Source: Gallaecimonas xiamenensis 3-C-1 (GTDB taxonomy: Bacteria; Pseudomonadota; Gammaproteobacteria; Enterobacterales; Gallaecimonadaceae). Taken from it: a DNA stretch of 34,353 nt. Below are positions 1-8,599 of this stretch, in pieces (positions within the stretch are counted from its first letter, which is position 1; every line of letters starts with the position of its first letter). Where the stretch lies: the NCBI RefSeq assembly GCF_000299915.1, contig NZ_AMRI01000036.1, positions 1-34,353 of the forward strand. Reading direction: 5' to 3'. The translations under genes and the position numbers were made by a program. The notes below the pieces were generated by a model, which did not search any database, was not told where the DNA came from, and saw nothing but the letters and a program-made list of their open reading frames with translations.

Positions 1-422
1 GGTTTTCACAACCTCTGGCCACTCCCATCAAGGCCGCCTTCGTGGAAAGCGACAGCATCCAGTGGCTGGCCCTGGACTCGGACAAACCCGGTCGCCTGGC
101 CCAGCCCCAGCGCTGGGTGCTGCACGCCACCAGTGACTGGAGCATCCGCAATCTTGAACGAGAGCCGGAGGAAGTCATCGCCGAGTTGACGGCGCATTTT
201 TTCGAACTCTTGCGCCTGCCCTATGTGGAGCCGGACGAGAGCCTGGCTCATCGCTGGCGCTTTGCCAGGGGCAGCCTGGAGTCGGGGGCCGCCTTTGACT
301 TGCCGTTGCGCCTGGGCTGCGGCGGTGATTGGAGCCACGGCGCGCGGGTAGAAGGGGCCTGGCTGGCCGGGCAGGAACTGGCCGAGAAAATGCTTCACGC
401 CCTGCAACGCAGCGACGGCTGA
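1..422 (+). CDS. NAD(P)/FAD-dependent amine oxidoreductase (renalase-like), 3' end only
   Basis: The reading frame is open from base 3 through the stop at 420-422, so the gene begins upstream of the window and only about 139 C-terminal residues are visible. The segment near the end, LRLGCGGDWSHGARVEGAWLAG, is split here as GGDW followed by VEGAWLAG; it is the C-terminal FAD-contacting signature of renalase-like and amine-oxidase-family flavoproteins, in which a GD pair binds the flavin and the following helix starts with a VEGA-type stretch. The family oxidises amine or reduced-nicotinamide substrates in the cytoplasm; the substrate here cannot be told. A GTG at 42 lies inside the frame and is simply an internal valine, not a start. 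It is transcribed towards rplI and shares a bidirectional terminator with it. Confidence 0.8.
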   Translation, partial: FSQPLATPIKAAFVESDSIQWLALDSDKPGRLAQPQRWVLHATSDWSIRNLEREPEEVIAELTAHFFELLRLPYVEPDESLAHRWRFARGSLESGAAFDLPLRLGCGGDWSHGARVEGAWLAGQELAEKMLHALQRSDG

Positions 423-430
423 CAGCCAAT

Positions 431-458
431 AAAAAAGCCGCCCTGAGGCGGCTTTTTT
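431..458. terminator. Bidirectional intrinsic terminator
   Basis: A GCCGCC/GGCGGC stem with loop ctga is flanked by six A on the left and six T on the right, so it can terminate transcripts from both directions. It sits 8 bases after the oxidoreductase stop and about 20 bases after the rplI stop (minus strand). Confidence 0.85.
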
Positions 459-479
459 GAGCGGTAGAGACTGCTTAGC

Positions 480-932
480 TTAGGCTTCGGCAACCAGAAC
501 CACTTTGATGCTGGCGAATACGTCGCTGTGCAGTTGCAGTTCGACGTCGAACTCGCCCAGGTTGCGCAGGGCACCTTCAGGCAGTTTAACTTCGGACTTG
601 GCAACGGCAACGCCTTTGGCGCTGATGGCGTCGGCGATATCGCGAGTACCGATAGAACCGAACAGCTTGCCTTCGTCACCGGCTTTAGTGGCGATTTCAA
701 CGCTTTCCAGACCTCTCACCTGCTCGGCACGGGCTTCGGCAGCGGCCAGAACTTCAGCCAGTTTGGCTTCCAGTTCGGCGCGGCGAGCTTCGAAATGAGC
801 GATGTTGTCGCGGGTAGCCATAACAGCTTTACCCTGCGGGATCAGGAAGTTACGAGCGTAACCAGCTTTAACTTTGACGTGATCACCCAGGCTGCCCAGG
901 TTAGCGATCTTGTCCAACAGAATGACGTTCAT
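480..932 (-). CDS. rplI: 50S ribosomal protein bL9
   Basis: Encodes a 150-residue protein, the usual bL9 length. The N-terminal globular domain starts [22 protein letters not shown] and continues with the [13 protein letters not shown] stretch characteristic of L9. A long charged connecting helix follows (about residues 45-75, rich in Ala, Glu and Arg), then the C-terminal domain with [15 protein letters not shown]9 binds 23S rRNA at the base of the L1 stalk and helps suppress frameshifting. It is the last gene of rpsF-priB-rpsR-rplI, 35 bases after rpsR, and is followed by the terminator at 431-458. The upstream AGAGGAATCGTCA before the ATG supplies a Shine-Dalgarno sequence. Confidence 0.98.
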   Translation of the reverse strand: MNVILLDKIANLGSLGDHVKVKAGYARNFLIPQGKAVMATRDNIAHFEARRAELEAKLAEVLAAAEARAEQVRGLESVEIATKAGDEGKLFGSIGTRDIADAISAKGVAVAKSEVKLPEGALRNLGEFDVELQLHSDVFASIKVVLVAEA

Positions 933-967
933 TGACGATTCCTCTCAACTCTTTCCCAGGACGGACC

Positions 968-1207
<240 letters not shown>

Positions 1208-1516
1208 CTAATTCAACAATTCGATGTGCTGGGCATGCAGTACCGTTTTTGCCAGGCCGTCTCGGCCCATATGGCTGACCAGAAAACCGGTCACGGTTAC
1301 GGCAGAACCCATCTGTAGTTCCCGGGTTAGCGGATCCAGTTCTGTCCCACTGGCCACTACGGCTATGCGCAGTCTGGCCTGCCTGGCCATATTGGCCTCG
1401 TTCTGCGTGGAGACATGCTCCAACCAGAACTGGCAGTGGGGGATCCCGGCCGGGCTCTTGCTGCGCCTAGGCGCTTTGGCAAGGTGCCCGTCTATCTGCA
1501 CCCGGTTACGTTGCAC
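1208..1516 (-). CDS. priB: Primosomal replication protein N (PriB)
   Basis: A 102-residue single OB-fold protein. The SPAGIPHCQFWLEH stretch (about residues 21-34) and the C-terminal LAKTVLHAQHIELL match PriB. The protein is a homodimeric single-strand DNA binding factor that works with PriA and DnaT to reload the replicative helicase at stalled forks. The start codon is GTG (CAC on the plus strand at 1514-1516), only 5 bases after the rpsF stop, so it is probably translated by coupling. The location between rpsF and rpsR is the conserved gammaproteobacterial arrangement. Confidence 0.95.
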   Translation of the reverse strand: MQRNRVQIDGHLAKAPRRSKSPAGIPHCQFWLEHVSTQNEANMARQARLRIAVVASGTELDPLTRELQMGSAVTVTGFLVSHMGRDGLAKTVLHAQHIELLN

Positions 1517-1521
1517 TTGCC

Positions 1522-1908
1522 TTACTCGGCGCTGGCCTCTTCGGCTTCAACGCTCTCTTCGCGATCGTCGCGACGCTCACGACGCTCTTCCTTGGCTTTG
1601 GCCATGGGAGAAGCTTCGGTCACAGCGTGCTTGGTACGCAGGATGGCGTGACGCAGGATGGCGTCGTTGAAGCGGAAAGTGCTTTCCAGCTCGTCAACCA
1701 CTTCTTGAGTGGTCTCTACGTTCAGCAGAACATAGTGGGCTTTGTGCAGCTTGTTGATCGGGTAAGCCAGTTGACGGCGGCCCCAGTCTTCCAGGCGAGT
1801 TACTTCACCACCACCGTTTTTAACGGCACCAGTGTAGCGCTCGATCATGCCCGGAACCTGCTCGCTTTGATCAGGGTGAACCATGATCACGATTTCGTAA
1901 TGACGCAT
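1522..1908 (-). CDS. rpsF: 30S ribosomal protein bS6
   Basis: A 128-residue protein beginning [25 protein letters not shown], the standard S6 start. It contains the [20 protein letters not shown] stretch that forms the S18-contacting surface, then [10 protein letters not shown]. The C-terminal tail after residue about 105 is highly charged ([20 protein letters not shown]). Such an acidic tail is known in enterobacterial S6, where RimK adds glutamates to the C-terminus; whether that occurs here is unknown. It is the first gene of the operon, preceded by an AAGGAGC Shine-Dalgarno and a leader of about 90 bases. Confidence 0.98.
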   Translation of the reverse strand: MRHYEIVIMVHPDQSEQVPGMIERYTGAVKNGGGEVTRLEDWGRRQLAYPINKLHKAHYVLLNVETTQEVVDELESTFRFNDAILRHAILRTKHAVTEASPMAKAKEERRERRDDREESVEAEEASAE

Positions 1909-1998
1909 GATTGCTCCTTACGGGTTAGTAGCCTCACAAGCCGGCTCAGTCGTGGACCGGTGGGGAGGCAAGGAGAAACAAACAACGACTGATATAAG
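1909..1998 (-). promoter_or_regulatory. rpsF operon leader, possible S6:S18 autoregulatory site
   Basis: About 90 bases separate the predicted transcription start from the rpsF ATG. The leader contains two CCG trinucleotides, one inside ACCGGT and one inside GAGCCGGC, the latter within an AGCC...GGCT hairpin-like stretch just before the Shine-Dalgarno. In many bacteria a CCG-containing leader hairpin binds the S6:S18 complex and represses the operon. The fit to that motif here is an inference; I could not fold it. Confidence 0.35.
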
Positions 1999-2005
1999 GG
2001 CGCAA

Positions 2006-2034
2006 AGTGTACAGAAAGAGAATGCGACAGACAA
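2006..2034 (-). promoter_or_regulatory. Candidate sigma-70 promoter of the rpsF operon
   Basis: On the minus strand TTGTCT (2034-2029) and TACACT (2011-2006) are separated by 17 bases, each matching four of six consensus positions. Transcription would start near 2000, giving a leader of about 90 bases. No other pair in the 182-base gap is better for this strand. Confidence 0.5.
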
Positions 2035-2060
2035 GGCAGATTTTAAGGCCCGACGCGGGC

Positions 2061-2066
2061 TACAAT
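2061..2066 (+). promoter_or_regulatory. Candidate -10 element for the DUF481 gene
   Basis: TACAAT matches five of six -10 positions and lies 30 bases before the ATG at 2091, which has AAGGAGGAAG as a strong Shine-Dalgarno. I see no convincing -35 at the correct spacing. Just upstream is a small GCCCG-ACG-CGGGC inverted repeat (2048-2060) that could bind a regulator. Confidence 0.4.
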
Positions 2067-2090
2067 GCCGCTTCATAAGGAGGAAGACGA

Positions 2091-2825
2091 ATGCGTTTGC
2101 TGTGCCTGTTGTTGTTGGTCGCCACCCTGCCCGTCTGGGCCCTGGTGCCCCCCTATTATGGGAAGTCCGAACAGGAATACCGCTGGGCGGCAGAAGCCGA
2201 AGTGGGCCTGTCCTCAACCCGGGGTAACACCGAAGTGGAAACCTACAACAGCCGGCTCAAAGTGGCCCTGGATACCGACCGTACCCACCAGGAGGCCACC
2301 TTTACTTCCAACTTCTCCCGGGACGGTGAAACCACCAGCGCCGAACGCTACAAGCTTGAGCTGCAGTCCGACGGCAAGTTCTGGCCCAACTATTATCTCT
2401 TTCTGCGCGGTTCCCAATTATTTGACCGCTTTGGTTCCTACCAATCGGAAACCACCGTCGCCTCGGGTATAGGTACCAACCTTATCAGCAAGCGCTTTAC
2501 GTCCCTGAAATTCGAGATAGGGCCTGGTTACCGTTTGCAGGAAGTGCCGGATGAAAGCGAAGACAGCGACAATCGCGAAGCCATTGTGCGCTCGGTACTG
2601 AAATACGAACGGCGTATCCACGAGCGAACCCGCTTCAACGCCGGTATTGAGTTGGAAGCCGGTAACGAGAACACCATCGGCATGCTGGATGCGTCCTTTA
2701 CCAACCAATTGTGGGGTGACCTGGCCCTGAAGCTGGGCTTTTACTACCGCTACACCGAAGTGGTGGACCCGGATAAGTCCAACTACGACACCCAGTCCAC
2801 CCTCAACCTGCTTTATACCTTCTGA
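2091..2825 (+). CDS. DUF481 family (YdiY-like) outer-membrane beta-barrel protein
   Basis: A 244-residue protein with a short signal peptide ([17 protein letters not shown], cleavage probably near residue 17). The mature part has alternating hydrophobic and polar strands, the motif [21 protein letters not shown] typical of DUF481, and a C-terminal phenylalanine (NLLYTF), the outer-membrane barrel signature recognised by the BAM machinery. The biochemical role of this family is not established; E. coli YdiY is induced by acid. The last 13 bases overlap the convergent 3' end of rlmB. No terminator for either gene is obvious in the overlap. Confidence 0.85.
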   Translation: MRLLCLLLLVATLPVWALVPPYYGKSEQEYRWAAEAEVGLSSTRGNTEVETYNSRLKVALDTDRTHQEATFTSNFSRDGETTSAERYKLELQSDGKFWPNYYLFLRGSQLFDRFGSYQSETTVASGIGTNLISKRFTSLKFEIGPGYRLQEVPDESEDSDNREAIVRSVLKYERRIHERTRFNAGIELEAGNENTIGMLDASFTNQLWGDLALKLGFYYRYTEVVDPDKSNYDTQSTLNLLYTF

Positions 2826-3553
2826 CGCTGGCGCACCACCTCGAACAGGCAGACGCCGGTTGCCACTGACACGTTCAGGCTGGACACCAGCCCGGCCATG
2901 GGAATGGCCACCAGTTCGTCGCAGTGTTCACGGGTCAGGCGCCTAAGGCCCTTACCCTCGGCGCCCATGACGATGGCCAAGGGGCCGGTGAGCTGGACAC
3001 CGAACAGCTCTTTGTCGGTCTCGCCAGCAGTACCCACTACCCAGATGCCCTTGTCCTTGAGGGCCCTCAAGGTCCTGGCCAGGTTGGTTACTTCCACCAG
3101 GGGCATGGTTTCTGCGGCGCCACAGGCCACTTTACGCACTGTGGCGTTTAGGCTGGCCGAGTTGTTCTTGGGCACGATAACGGCGGTGGCGCCGGCAGCA
3201 TCGGCGGTGCGCAGGCAGGCCCCCAGGTTGTGGGGATCGGTGACGCCATCCAGCACCAGCAGCAAAGGCTGCTGGGCCTTTTCCAAGATCTCGTCCAGCT
3301 TGTTTTCATTCAGGGCCTTGGCCGCCTTGATCTGTGCCATTACCCCTTGGTGCACTGCCCCTTTGGACTTGTCATCCAGGGTCTTTTTAGAGACCCATTC
3401 GATGGCCAGTCCCATGGCTTGGGCGTCGGCAATCACCTCGGCCAGGCGCTGGTCCTGGCGTTCCCGGGCAACCCAGAGTTTGACCAGGCTTTCCGGTTGG
3501 CGACGGATGGCCCCGTCGATGGCATGGATACCGAAGATCCAATCCTGACTCAT
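2813..3553 (-). CDS. rlmB: 23S rRNA (guanosine(2251)-2'-O)-methyltransferase RlmB
   Basis: A 246-residue SPOUT-class methyltransferase. The N-terminal substrate-recognition domain starts [16 protein letters not shown]. The catalytic domain carries the three conserved motifs: [20 protein letters not shown] (about 99-118), then [13 protein letters not shown], and [22 protein letters not shown] at the C-terminus, which form the knotted SAM-binding site and catalytic region. It 2'-O-methylates G2251 in the peptidyl-transferase P loop. The gene begins 8 bases after the rnr stop, so the two form one transcription unit, as in many gammaproteobacteria. It overlaps the convergent DUF481 gene by 13 bases. 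Confidence 0.96.
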   Translation of the reverse strand: MSQDWIFGIHAIDGAIRRQPESLVKLWVARERQDQRLAEVIADAQAMGLAIEWVSKKTLDDKSKGAVHQGVMAQIKAAKALNENKLDEILEKAQQPLLLVLDGVTDPHNLGACLRTADAAGATAVIVPKNNSASLNATVRKVACGAAETMPLVEVTNLARTLRALKDKGIWVVGTAGETDKELFGVQLTGPLAIVMGAEGKGLRRLTREHCDELVAIPMAGLVSSLNVSVATGVCLFEVVRQRQKV

Positions 3554-3561
3554 GTTGCCTC

Positions 3562-5913
3562 TTACTTCTTCTTACGGGGCTTACCGCCCTTGGGCGGATG
3601 GGATTTCTTCTTCCTGCCTTTCTTATCGGCAAAGTTGTCGGCCAGGACCTTGGCAACATCTTTCTTGTCGCCCTTTTTCACCAGCTTGCCACTCTTGAGG
3701 CCGTCGCGGACCGAGGGCTTGCGGCTGCGGCTTTCAGTGCCCAGCACCAGGTCGATTTTGCGCGAATCCAGGTTCACAGCAGCGACCCGTACCTCGATGC
3801 GATCGCCCAGGCGGTAGCGTTTGCCGGCGCGCTCACCCACCAGGGCTTGCTGGGTCGCGTCGAAGTGGTAGTAGTCATTTTCCAGGCTAGTGACATGCAG
3901 CAGGCCTTCGATCAACAGATCGTCCAAACGTATAAAGAGGCCGAAACTGGTGGCAGAGGAGATAACCCCGGTGAAGACGTCCCCCACATGGTCCTGCATG
4001 TATTCGCACTTGAGCCAGTCGGACACTTCACGGGTGGCGTCGTCGGCGCGGCGCTCGGTCATGGAGCAGTGCTCGCCCATGGCGTCCATCTTGTCTTCGC
4101 TGTAGACAAAGCCGCCTTCGGCGCCGACCTCGGCCTGGCCCTGCTTGGCCAGCACCGCCTTGATGGCCCGGTGCAGGATAAGGTCGGGGTAGCGGCGAAT
4201 GGGCGAGGTGAAGTGGGAGTAAGCCTGCAAGGCCAGGCCAAAGTGGCCACGGCAGTCGGACTCGTAGATCGCCTGCTTCATGGAGCGCAGCAGCATGGTC
4301 TGGATCAGTTCGGCATCGGGCCTGTCACCAAGTTTTTCCAGCAGCTTGGTGAAGTCCTTGGGTTCGGGTTCCAGGCCGCCCCCCATGCTCAGGCCCAATT
4401 CTCCCAGGAACTGGTGGAAATTGGAGATCTTCTCTTCGTCCGGCAGGTCATGCACCCGGTACAGGCAAGGCACCTTGTGCTTTTGCACGAACTTGGCGGA
4501 GGCAACGTTGGCGAGGATCATGCACTCTTCGATGATCATGTGCGCCGTCACCCGGTGCAGGGGCACTACCTTTTCAATCTTGCGCTCGGCGTTGAACAGG
4601 AACTTGGTTTCCTGGGTTTCAAACTCGATGGCGCCACGCTCTCTGCGGGCCTCTTTCAGGGCCCCGAACAGGTTGTGCAATTCCTCCACGTGGGGCAACA
4701 CGGCCGCATACTGGCTGCGCAGCTGTTCGTCGCCGTCCAGCATGGCCTGCACCTTGTTGTAGGTGAGACGGGCCTTGGAGTGCATTACCGCCGGGTAGAA
4801 CTTGGCCCCGGACAGGTTGCCCTTATCGGACACCGTCATCTCGCAGACCATACAGAGGCGGTCTACTTCTGGGTTGAGGGAGCACAGGCCGTTGGACAGC
4901 ACTTCCGGCAGCATGGGAATGACCTGGGACGGGAAGTACACAGAGTTACCCCTGTTGTAGGCTTCCTTGTCCAGGGCGGTACCCAGGCGCACGTAGTGGG
5001 AGACGTCGGCAATGGCCACCCACAGGCGCCAGCCCCCGGATTTTTTGGCTTCGCAGTATACGGCGTCGTCAAAGTCGCGGGCGTCTTCACCGTCTATGGT
5101 CACCAGCGGCAGGCTGCGCAGGTCTACCCGGCCGGCCTTGTCTTCTTCGCGGACCTCTTCGGTGAGGCCAGCGATTTCCTGTTTGACTTCCTCGGACCAG
5201 CTATGGGGCAGGTCGTGGTTGCGAAGGGCAATCTCGATCTCCATGCCGGGGGCCATGTGCTCGCCGAGGATCTCCACCACTTTGCCCACCGGGCTGAAGC
5301 GGGTGCTGGGGCGCTGGGTCAGTTCCAGCACCACCACCTGGCCGGCACGGGCGCCGCCACGGGCGTCGTCAGGGATCAGGATGTCCTGGGCAATGCGCCT
5401 GTCGTCCGGCACCACATAGCCAATGCCGTCGTCACGGAAATAACGGCCAACCAGCTGTGAAGAGCGGGCTTCCAGTACCCGGACTATACGCCCTTCCACA
5501 CGGCCACGGCGGTCGGTCTTGATGGGCTGGGCCAGTACCAGATCGCCGCTGAAGGCCTTGTACATTTCGGTGTTGGACAGGTACAGGTCCTCGCCCCCTT
5601 CCACCTTGACGAAGCCAAAGCCGTCCGGGTGCCCTTGCACCCGGCCCTTGATAAGGTCCATACGCTCGGTCAGGGCATAGGCCTTTTGGCGGGTAAAGAC
5701 CAGCTGGCCGTCACGCTCCATGGCGCGCAGGCGGCGGCGCAGACCTTCTTGCTGGTCTTCGTCGTCCAGGGCCAAATGCTGGATGAGGGCCCTGAGGCTT
5801 TGGGGTTTGCCGAGCTGGCGCATCTCTTCCATGATGGCTTCGCGGCTGGGAATGGGGTTGTCGTAACGCTCTGCCTCTCGGTCGGCAAAGGGGTCCTTGA
5901 TGGGGTCGCGCAT
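3562..5913 (-). CDS. rnr: Ribonuclease R
   Basis: A 783-residue 3'-5' exoribonuclease of the RNB family that degrades structured RNA and takes part in mRNA, rRNA and tmRNA-linked decay. Domain order: N-terminal winged-helix region (about 15-75), cold-shock domains (80-230), RNB catalytic domain with [16 protein letters not shown] holding the magnesium-binding aspartates, then the S1 domain ([21 protein letters not shown]) near 640-720, and a lysine-rich tail ending KPRKKK. I chose the ATG at 5913 ([17 protein letters not shown]) because family members begin at that point; the in-frame ATG at 5943 would add ten residues and has no Shine-Dalgarno. Downstream is rlmB, upstream a divergent LapC-like gene. 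Confidence 0.96.
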   Translation of the reverse strand: MRDPIKDPFADREAERYDNPIPSREAIMEEMRQLGKPQSLRALIQHLALDDEDQQEGLRRRLRAMERDGQLVFTRQKAYALTERMDLIKGRVQGHPDGFGFVKVEGGEDLYLSNTEMYKAFSGDLVLAQPIKTDRRGRVEGRIVRVLEARSSQLVGRYFRDDGIGYVVPDDRRIAQDILIPDDARGGARAGQVVVLELTQRPSTRFSPVGKVVEILGEHMAPGMEIEIALRNHDLPHSWSEEVKQEIAGLTEEVREEDKAGRVDLRSLPLVTIDGEDARDFDDAVYCEAKKSGGWRLWVAIADVSHYVRLGTALDKEAYNRGNSVYFPSQVIPMLPEVLSNGLCSLNPEVDRLCMVCEMTVSDKGNLSGAKFYPAVMHSKARLTYNKVQAMLDGDEQLRSQYAAVLPHVEELHNLFGALKEARRERGAIEFETQETKFLFNAERKIEKVVPLHRVTAHMIIEECMILANVASAKFVQKHKVPCLYRVHDLPDEEKISNFHQFLGELGLSMGGGLEPEPKDFTKLLEKLGDRPDAELIQTMLLRSMKQAIYESDCRGHFGLALQAYSHFTSPIRRYPDLILHRAIKAVLAKQGQAEVGAEGGFVYSEDKMDAMGEHCSMTERRADDATREVSDWLKCEYMQDHVGDVFTGVISSATSFGLFIRLDDLLIEGLLHVTSLENDYYHFDATQQALVGERAGKRYRLGDRIEVRVAAVNLDSRKIDLVLGTESRSRKPSVRDGLKSGKLVKKGDKKDVAKVLADNFADKKGRKKKSHPPKGGKPRKKK

Positions 5914-6048
5914 GGCGGTCTCACTTGCTGAGTTTGCGTCCATTATACGCGGGCGCCACTAGTAACATAGTGTTTCTCTTTATTCCTTGGGGATAGAAGC
6001 CGGTGTTGGGCACAATATGCCCCGTTTTTCCCCATTGGTTTTTCAGAC

Positions 6049-7836
6049 ATGCCGTTTATGTCTCGGGTCAGCCGGTTCTGGTTGCTGGCCCTGCTGCCGT
6101 TGGCAGCCCTGCTTTGGCGTTTTTCCGCCTTTATGCCGCCGATGACCCCCTTGTCGGCACTTTACTTGGTACTGACCCTGGTGGGGTGGTACGGCCTTTT
6201 GCTGGGACTTTTAGCCCTGGCCTCAAGCCTTTTTGCCCTTTTGCCAAGGCGCTTGGGGGCAACCCTGGTAGTGGTGATGGGCGCCTGCGCCGGCGCCCTG
6301 GCCTGGGTGGATCTTGAGGTATTCGAACAGTATCGCTTCCACCTCAGCCCTTTTGTCTTCGATCTCTTTTTCAGTGAGCCAGGTGAAGTCATCAGCTTTT
6401 CCTGGCTAACCTGGCTGGCCGGTATTGCCGCCATGCTGGGTTGCCTCTTTATCTGCGTTGGTCTCTGGCATTTTAGCCGTGCCCGCTGGCCCAGTTGGCC
6501 GGCCTGGACCCTGGTGGCCCTGTGTTTCCTGTCCAGCCAGCTTTGGCATGCCGTGGCCGATGCCAGGGCCGACAGCCGGATAACGGTGCTGACCCGCAAT
6601 CTACCCGCCTACCAGCCCCTGACCGCCAAGCGTTTTATGGTCAAACATGGTTGGGCAAAGGCCCACACCGAGACCCAGGCCCTGGATTTTCATCAAAAGG
6701 GGGCGCTGCGCTATCCCCTGTCGCCACTGAGTGCCCACCCCAAGCAAAAGCTTAACGTGCTTTATCTGTTGGTTGACGCCTGGCGGGCAGATGAACTTAA
6801 TCCCCAGGTGGCACCCAATATCAGCACCTTCGCCAAAAGCCCGGACACCAAGCGCTACCTCAACCATTACAGCGGCGGTAACTCCACCCAGGCCGGGATC
6901 TTCTCCCTTTTTTACAGCCTACCCGCAACCTATTGGGGCGCCTTTGCCGGCAGCCAGCAAGGCCCGGTGCTGATGGACTGGTTCAAGGAGAACGATTACG
7001 CCTTCGGTATCTATGGGTCGGCCACCCTGCGCAGCCCCGCCTTTGACAAGACGGTGTTCTCCGGGATAAGCCCGCTCCATTCCCAGGCCGGGGAAGAAAA
7101 ACGCTGGCGCCGCGACAGCAACAGCGTCGAGCAGTTCGGCCAGTTCCTCGAACAGCGCGATCCAAAGCAGCCTTTTTTCGGTTTCCTGTTCTTTGACGCC
7201 GTGCACGCCTACGATTTTCCGCCCGACTTTGAGTCCAAGGTAGAGCCTTACTGGCAGCGGGTAGACCATATAAAGCTCAACAACGATTTCGACCCAACCC
7301 CATATCGCAACCGCTACCGCACGGCAGTGCGCTATGTGGACAGCCTGGTGGGCAAAGTGCTGGAGCAGCTCAAGGCCAAGGGGCTGCTGGACAACACCAT
7401 AGTGGTGATCAGCGCCGATCACGGGGAAGAGTTCAACGATCACCACAAGAACTACTGGGGCCACGGCTCCAATTATTCCGATGCCCAGGTCAAGGTGCCC
7501 CTGGTGATCCACTGGCCGGGTAAGGAAGGGGGAGAGGTGAGCTACCGCACCAGCCACTTCGACCTGGTGCCGACCCTGGCCCAGGATCTCTTCGATGTAG
7601 AAGCGCCATTGACGGACTACAGCCTGGGCCAGCCCCTGTCACGGCAAGGCGACAGACCCTGGCTGTTGGTGGGCAGCTACTATAACTACGCGCTTAAAGG
7701 GAATAACGAGATGGTGGTGGCCTACCCTACCGGGCAGACCGAACTCTTGAGCGGTGACCTGTCGCCGTTGCCGGGGCGCCCCCCAGCCCAGGCCATCAAG
7801 GCGGCCCTGACCTGGATGGGGCGTTTTTATCGCTGA
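6049..7836 (+). CDS. LapC/PbgA (YejM)-like inner-membrane protein with periplasmic sulfatase-fold domain
   Basis: A 595-residue protein with about five N-terminal membrane helices (residues about 8-180) and a C-terminal alkaline-phosphatase/sulfatase-fold domain. The interfacial stretch DLEVFEQYRFHLSPFVFDL, then NLPAYQPLTAKRFMVKHGW and YPLSPL, matches the DUF3413 and linker region of E. coli YejM/LapC/PbgA, which senses periplasmic LPS and tunes LpxC proteolysis through LapB. The fold retains D243 (LLVDAWRAD), T280 (GGNSTQAG), D457-H458 (SADHGEEFND) and HGSNYSDAQVKVPL, so more of a metal site than E. coli YejM, which has lost the DH pair. Start: ATG 6049, or ATG 6058; neither has a good Shine-Dalgarno. 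The usual partner yejL is not beside it. The stop overlaps motX by 10 bases. Confidence 0.85.
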   Translation: MPFMSRVSRFWLLALLPLAALLWRFSAFMPPMTPLSALYLVLTLVGWYGLLLGLLALASSLFALLPRRLGATLVVVMGACAGALAWVDLEVFEQYRFHLSPFVFDLFFSEPGEVISFSWLTWLAGIAAMLGCLFICVGLWHFSRARWPSWPAWTLVALCFLSSQLWHAVADARADSRITVLTRNLPAYQPLTAKRFMVKHGWAKAHTETQALDFHQKGALRYPLSPLSAHPKQKLNVLYLLVDAWRADELNPQVAPNISTFAKSPDTKRYLNHYSGGNSTQAGIFSLFYSLPATYWGAFAGSQQGPVLMDWFKENDYAFGIYGSATLRSPAFDKTVFSGISPLHSQAGEEKRWRRDSNSVEQFGQFLEQRDPKQPFFGFLFFDAVHAYDFPPDFESKVEPYWQRVDHIKLNNDFDPTPYRNRYRTAVRYVDSLVGKVLEQLKAKGLLDNTIVVISADHGEEFNDHHKNYWGHGSNYSDAQVKVPLVIHWPGKEGGEVSYRTSHFDLVPTLAQDLFDVEAPLTDYSLGQPLSRQGDRPWLLVGSYYNYALKGNNEMVVAYPTGQTELLSGDLSPLPGRPPAQAIKAALTWMGRFYR

Positions 7837-8429
7837 GAAATGCGGGCAACCACGGAAGGTGGCAGCTGCTTTTCCAGGCGCGCCACCATCTGGTGGGCCT
7901 GCTGCCATTTGCCCTTGTCGGGAATGATGGCGTTTTTCAGTTCGGTCAACGCCAGTTCCTTGTCTTCGGGGATGCCGTAGCCCTTGCTGGCCAGATCGGC
8001 AAAGCGCAAGGTGGCCTTGAGATTGTGTGAGCGGGTTGCCATGCGCAGTAATGTCATGGCCCTGTGCATGTCGGTCTGTACCCACTTGCCGGTGGCATAG
8101 TAGCGGCCAAGTTGCTCCATGGCCTCCGGCAGGCCCTGGTTGGCCGCCCTTTCGATATAGGTGATCCCCAGGGTCACATTAGTGGGCACGCAGATACCGT
8201 GCGCCAGCATATCCCCCCAGGTAAATTCATAGGCCGGCACCTTGGCCACCTCGGCACGCGCCTCAATGTCCTGCACCAGTTGGCAATCGTCGTCCAGCAC
8301 CCGTCTTAGGTGCTTGTTGATGGCGATAAGCTCCAGCAACTCGTCCTGGTCGTACACCTGTACCGGTTGCACTTCTTCCGCCGCCATCACAGGCAACGCC
8401 AAGAACATAAGTGAAATCAGATATTTCAT
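7827..8429 (-). CDS. motX: Sodium-type flagellar motor protein MotX
   Basis: A 200-residue exported protein: signal peptide MKYLISLMFLALPVMA, cleaved near AMA/AEE. The mature part has the MotX signature DCQLVQDIEARAEVAK followed by VPAYEFTWGDMLAHGICVP, including two conserved cysteines, then Sel1-like repeats (ITYIERAANQGLPEAMEQLGRYY and the next about 36 residues) and a C-terminal VVARISQR close to Vibrio MotX. MotX with MotY forms the periplasmic T ring that anchors PomA/PomB stators around polar sodium-driven motors. A near-perfect sigma-28 promoter and a GAGGGGGATA Shine-Dalgarno precede the ATG, supporting a flagellar role independently of homology. No other flagellar gene is in the window. 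It ends convergently in the LapC-like gene. Confidence 0.9.
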   Translation of the reverse strand: MKYLISLMFLALPVMAAEEVQPVQVYDQDELLELIAINKHLRRVLDDDCQLVQDIEARAEVAKVPAYEFTWGDMLAHGICVPTNVTLGITYIERAANQGLPEAMEQLGRYYATGKWVQTDMHRAMTLLRMATRSHNLKATLRFADLASKGYGIPEDKELALTELKNAIIPDKGKWQQAHQMVARLEKQLPPSVVARISQR

Positions 8430-8453
8430 GGCCTATCCCCCTCAATCTTCCCG

Positions 8454-8480
8454 TTATCGGACGAAGCGCAAGGATCTTTA
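8454..8480 (-). promoter_or_regulatory. Sigma-28 (FliA) promoter of motX
   Basis: Reading the minus strand, TAAAGATC (8480-8473), 11 bases, then TCCGATAA (8461-8454). The enteric and Vibrio FliA consensus is TAAAGTTT-N11-GCCGATAA, so spacing is exact and 13 of 16 positions match. Transcription would start about 18 bases before the motX ATG, just ahead of its Shine-Dalgarno. Confidence 0.85.
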
Positions 8481-8497
8481 GGTGAAAGGATGAAAAC

Positions 8498-8525
8498 ACC
8501 ATTTGGAAAAAATTTCACAAATGGT
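8498..8525. promoter_or_regulatory. 28-base palindrome upstream of TonB-dependent receptor 1 (candidate operator)
   Basis: ACCATTTG and CAAATGGT are perfect 8-base inverted arms; inside them GAAA-AAA-TTTC continues the symmetry with one unpaired A. It lies between the motX promoter and the receptor start at 8600, where a repressor or activator site would be expected. It has no T-run, so it is not an ordinary terminator. The binding protein is unknown. Confidence 0.5.
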
Positions 8526-8599
8526 AACGTCCACATAACCTCTCGAAACCAATTTTACATTCGGTTGCGTGAGTTCAGGGAATGACTGAGGAAAACATA

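Noticed and set aside
3598-5460. 620-codon open frame antisense to rnr
   Set aside because: It is the reverse complement of a GC-rich real gene, with low-complexity His/Gln/Val composition and no recognisable motif.
6008-6022. GGGCA-CAATA-TGCCC as an operator for the LapC-like gene
   Set aside because: Five-base arms are short for this GC content and it overlaps a weak -10-like CACAAT; evidence is too thin to list as a site.
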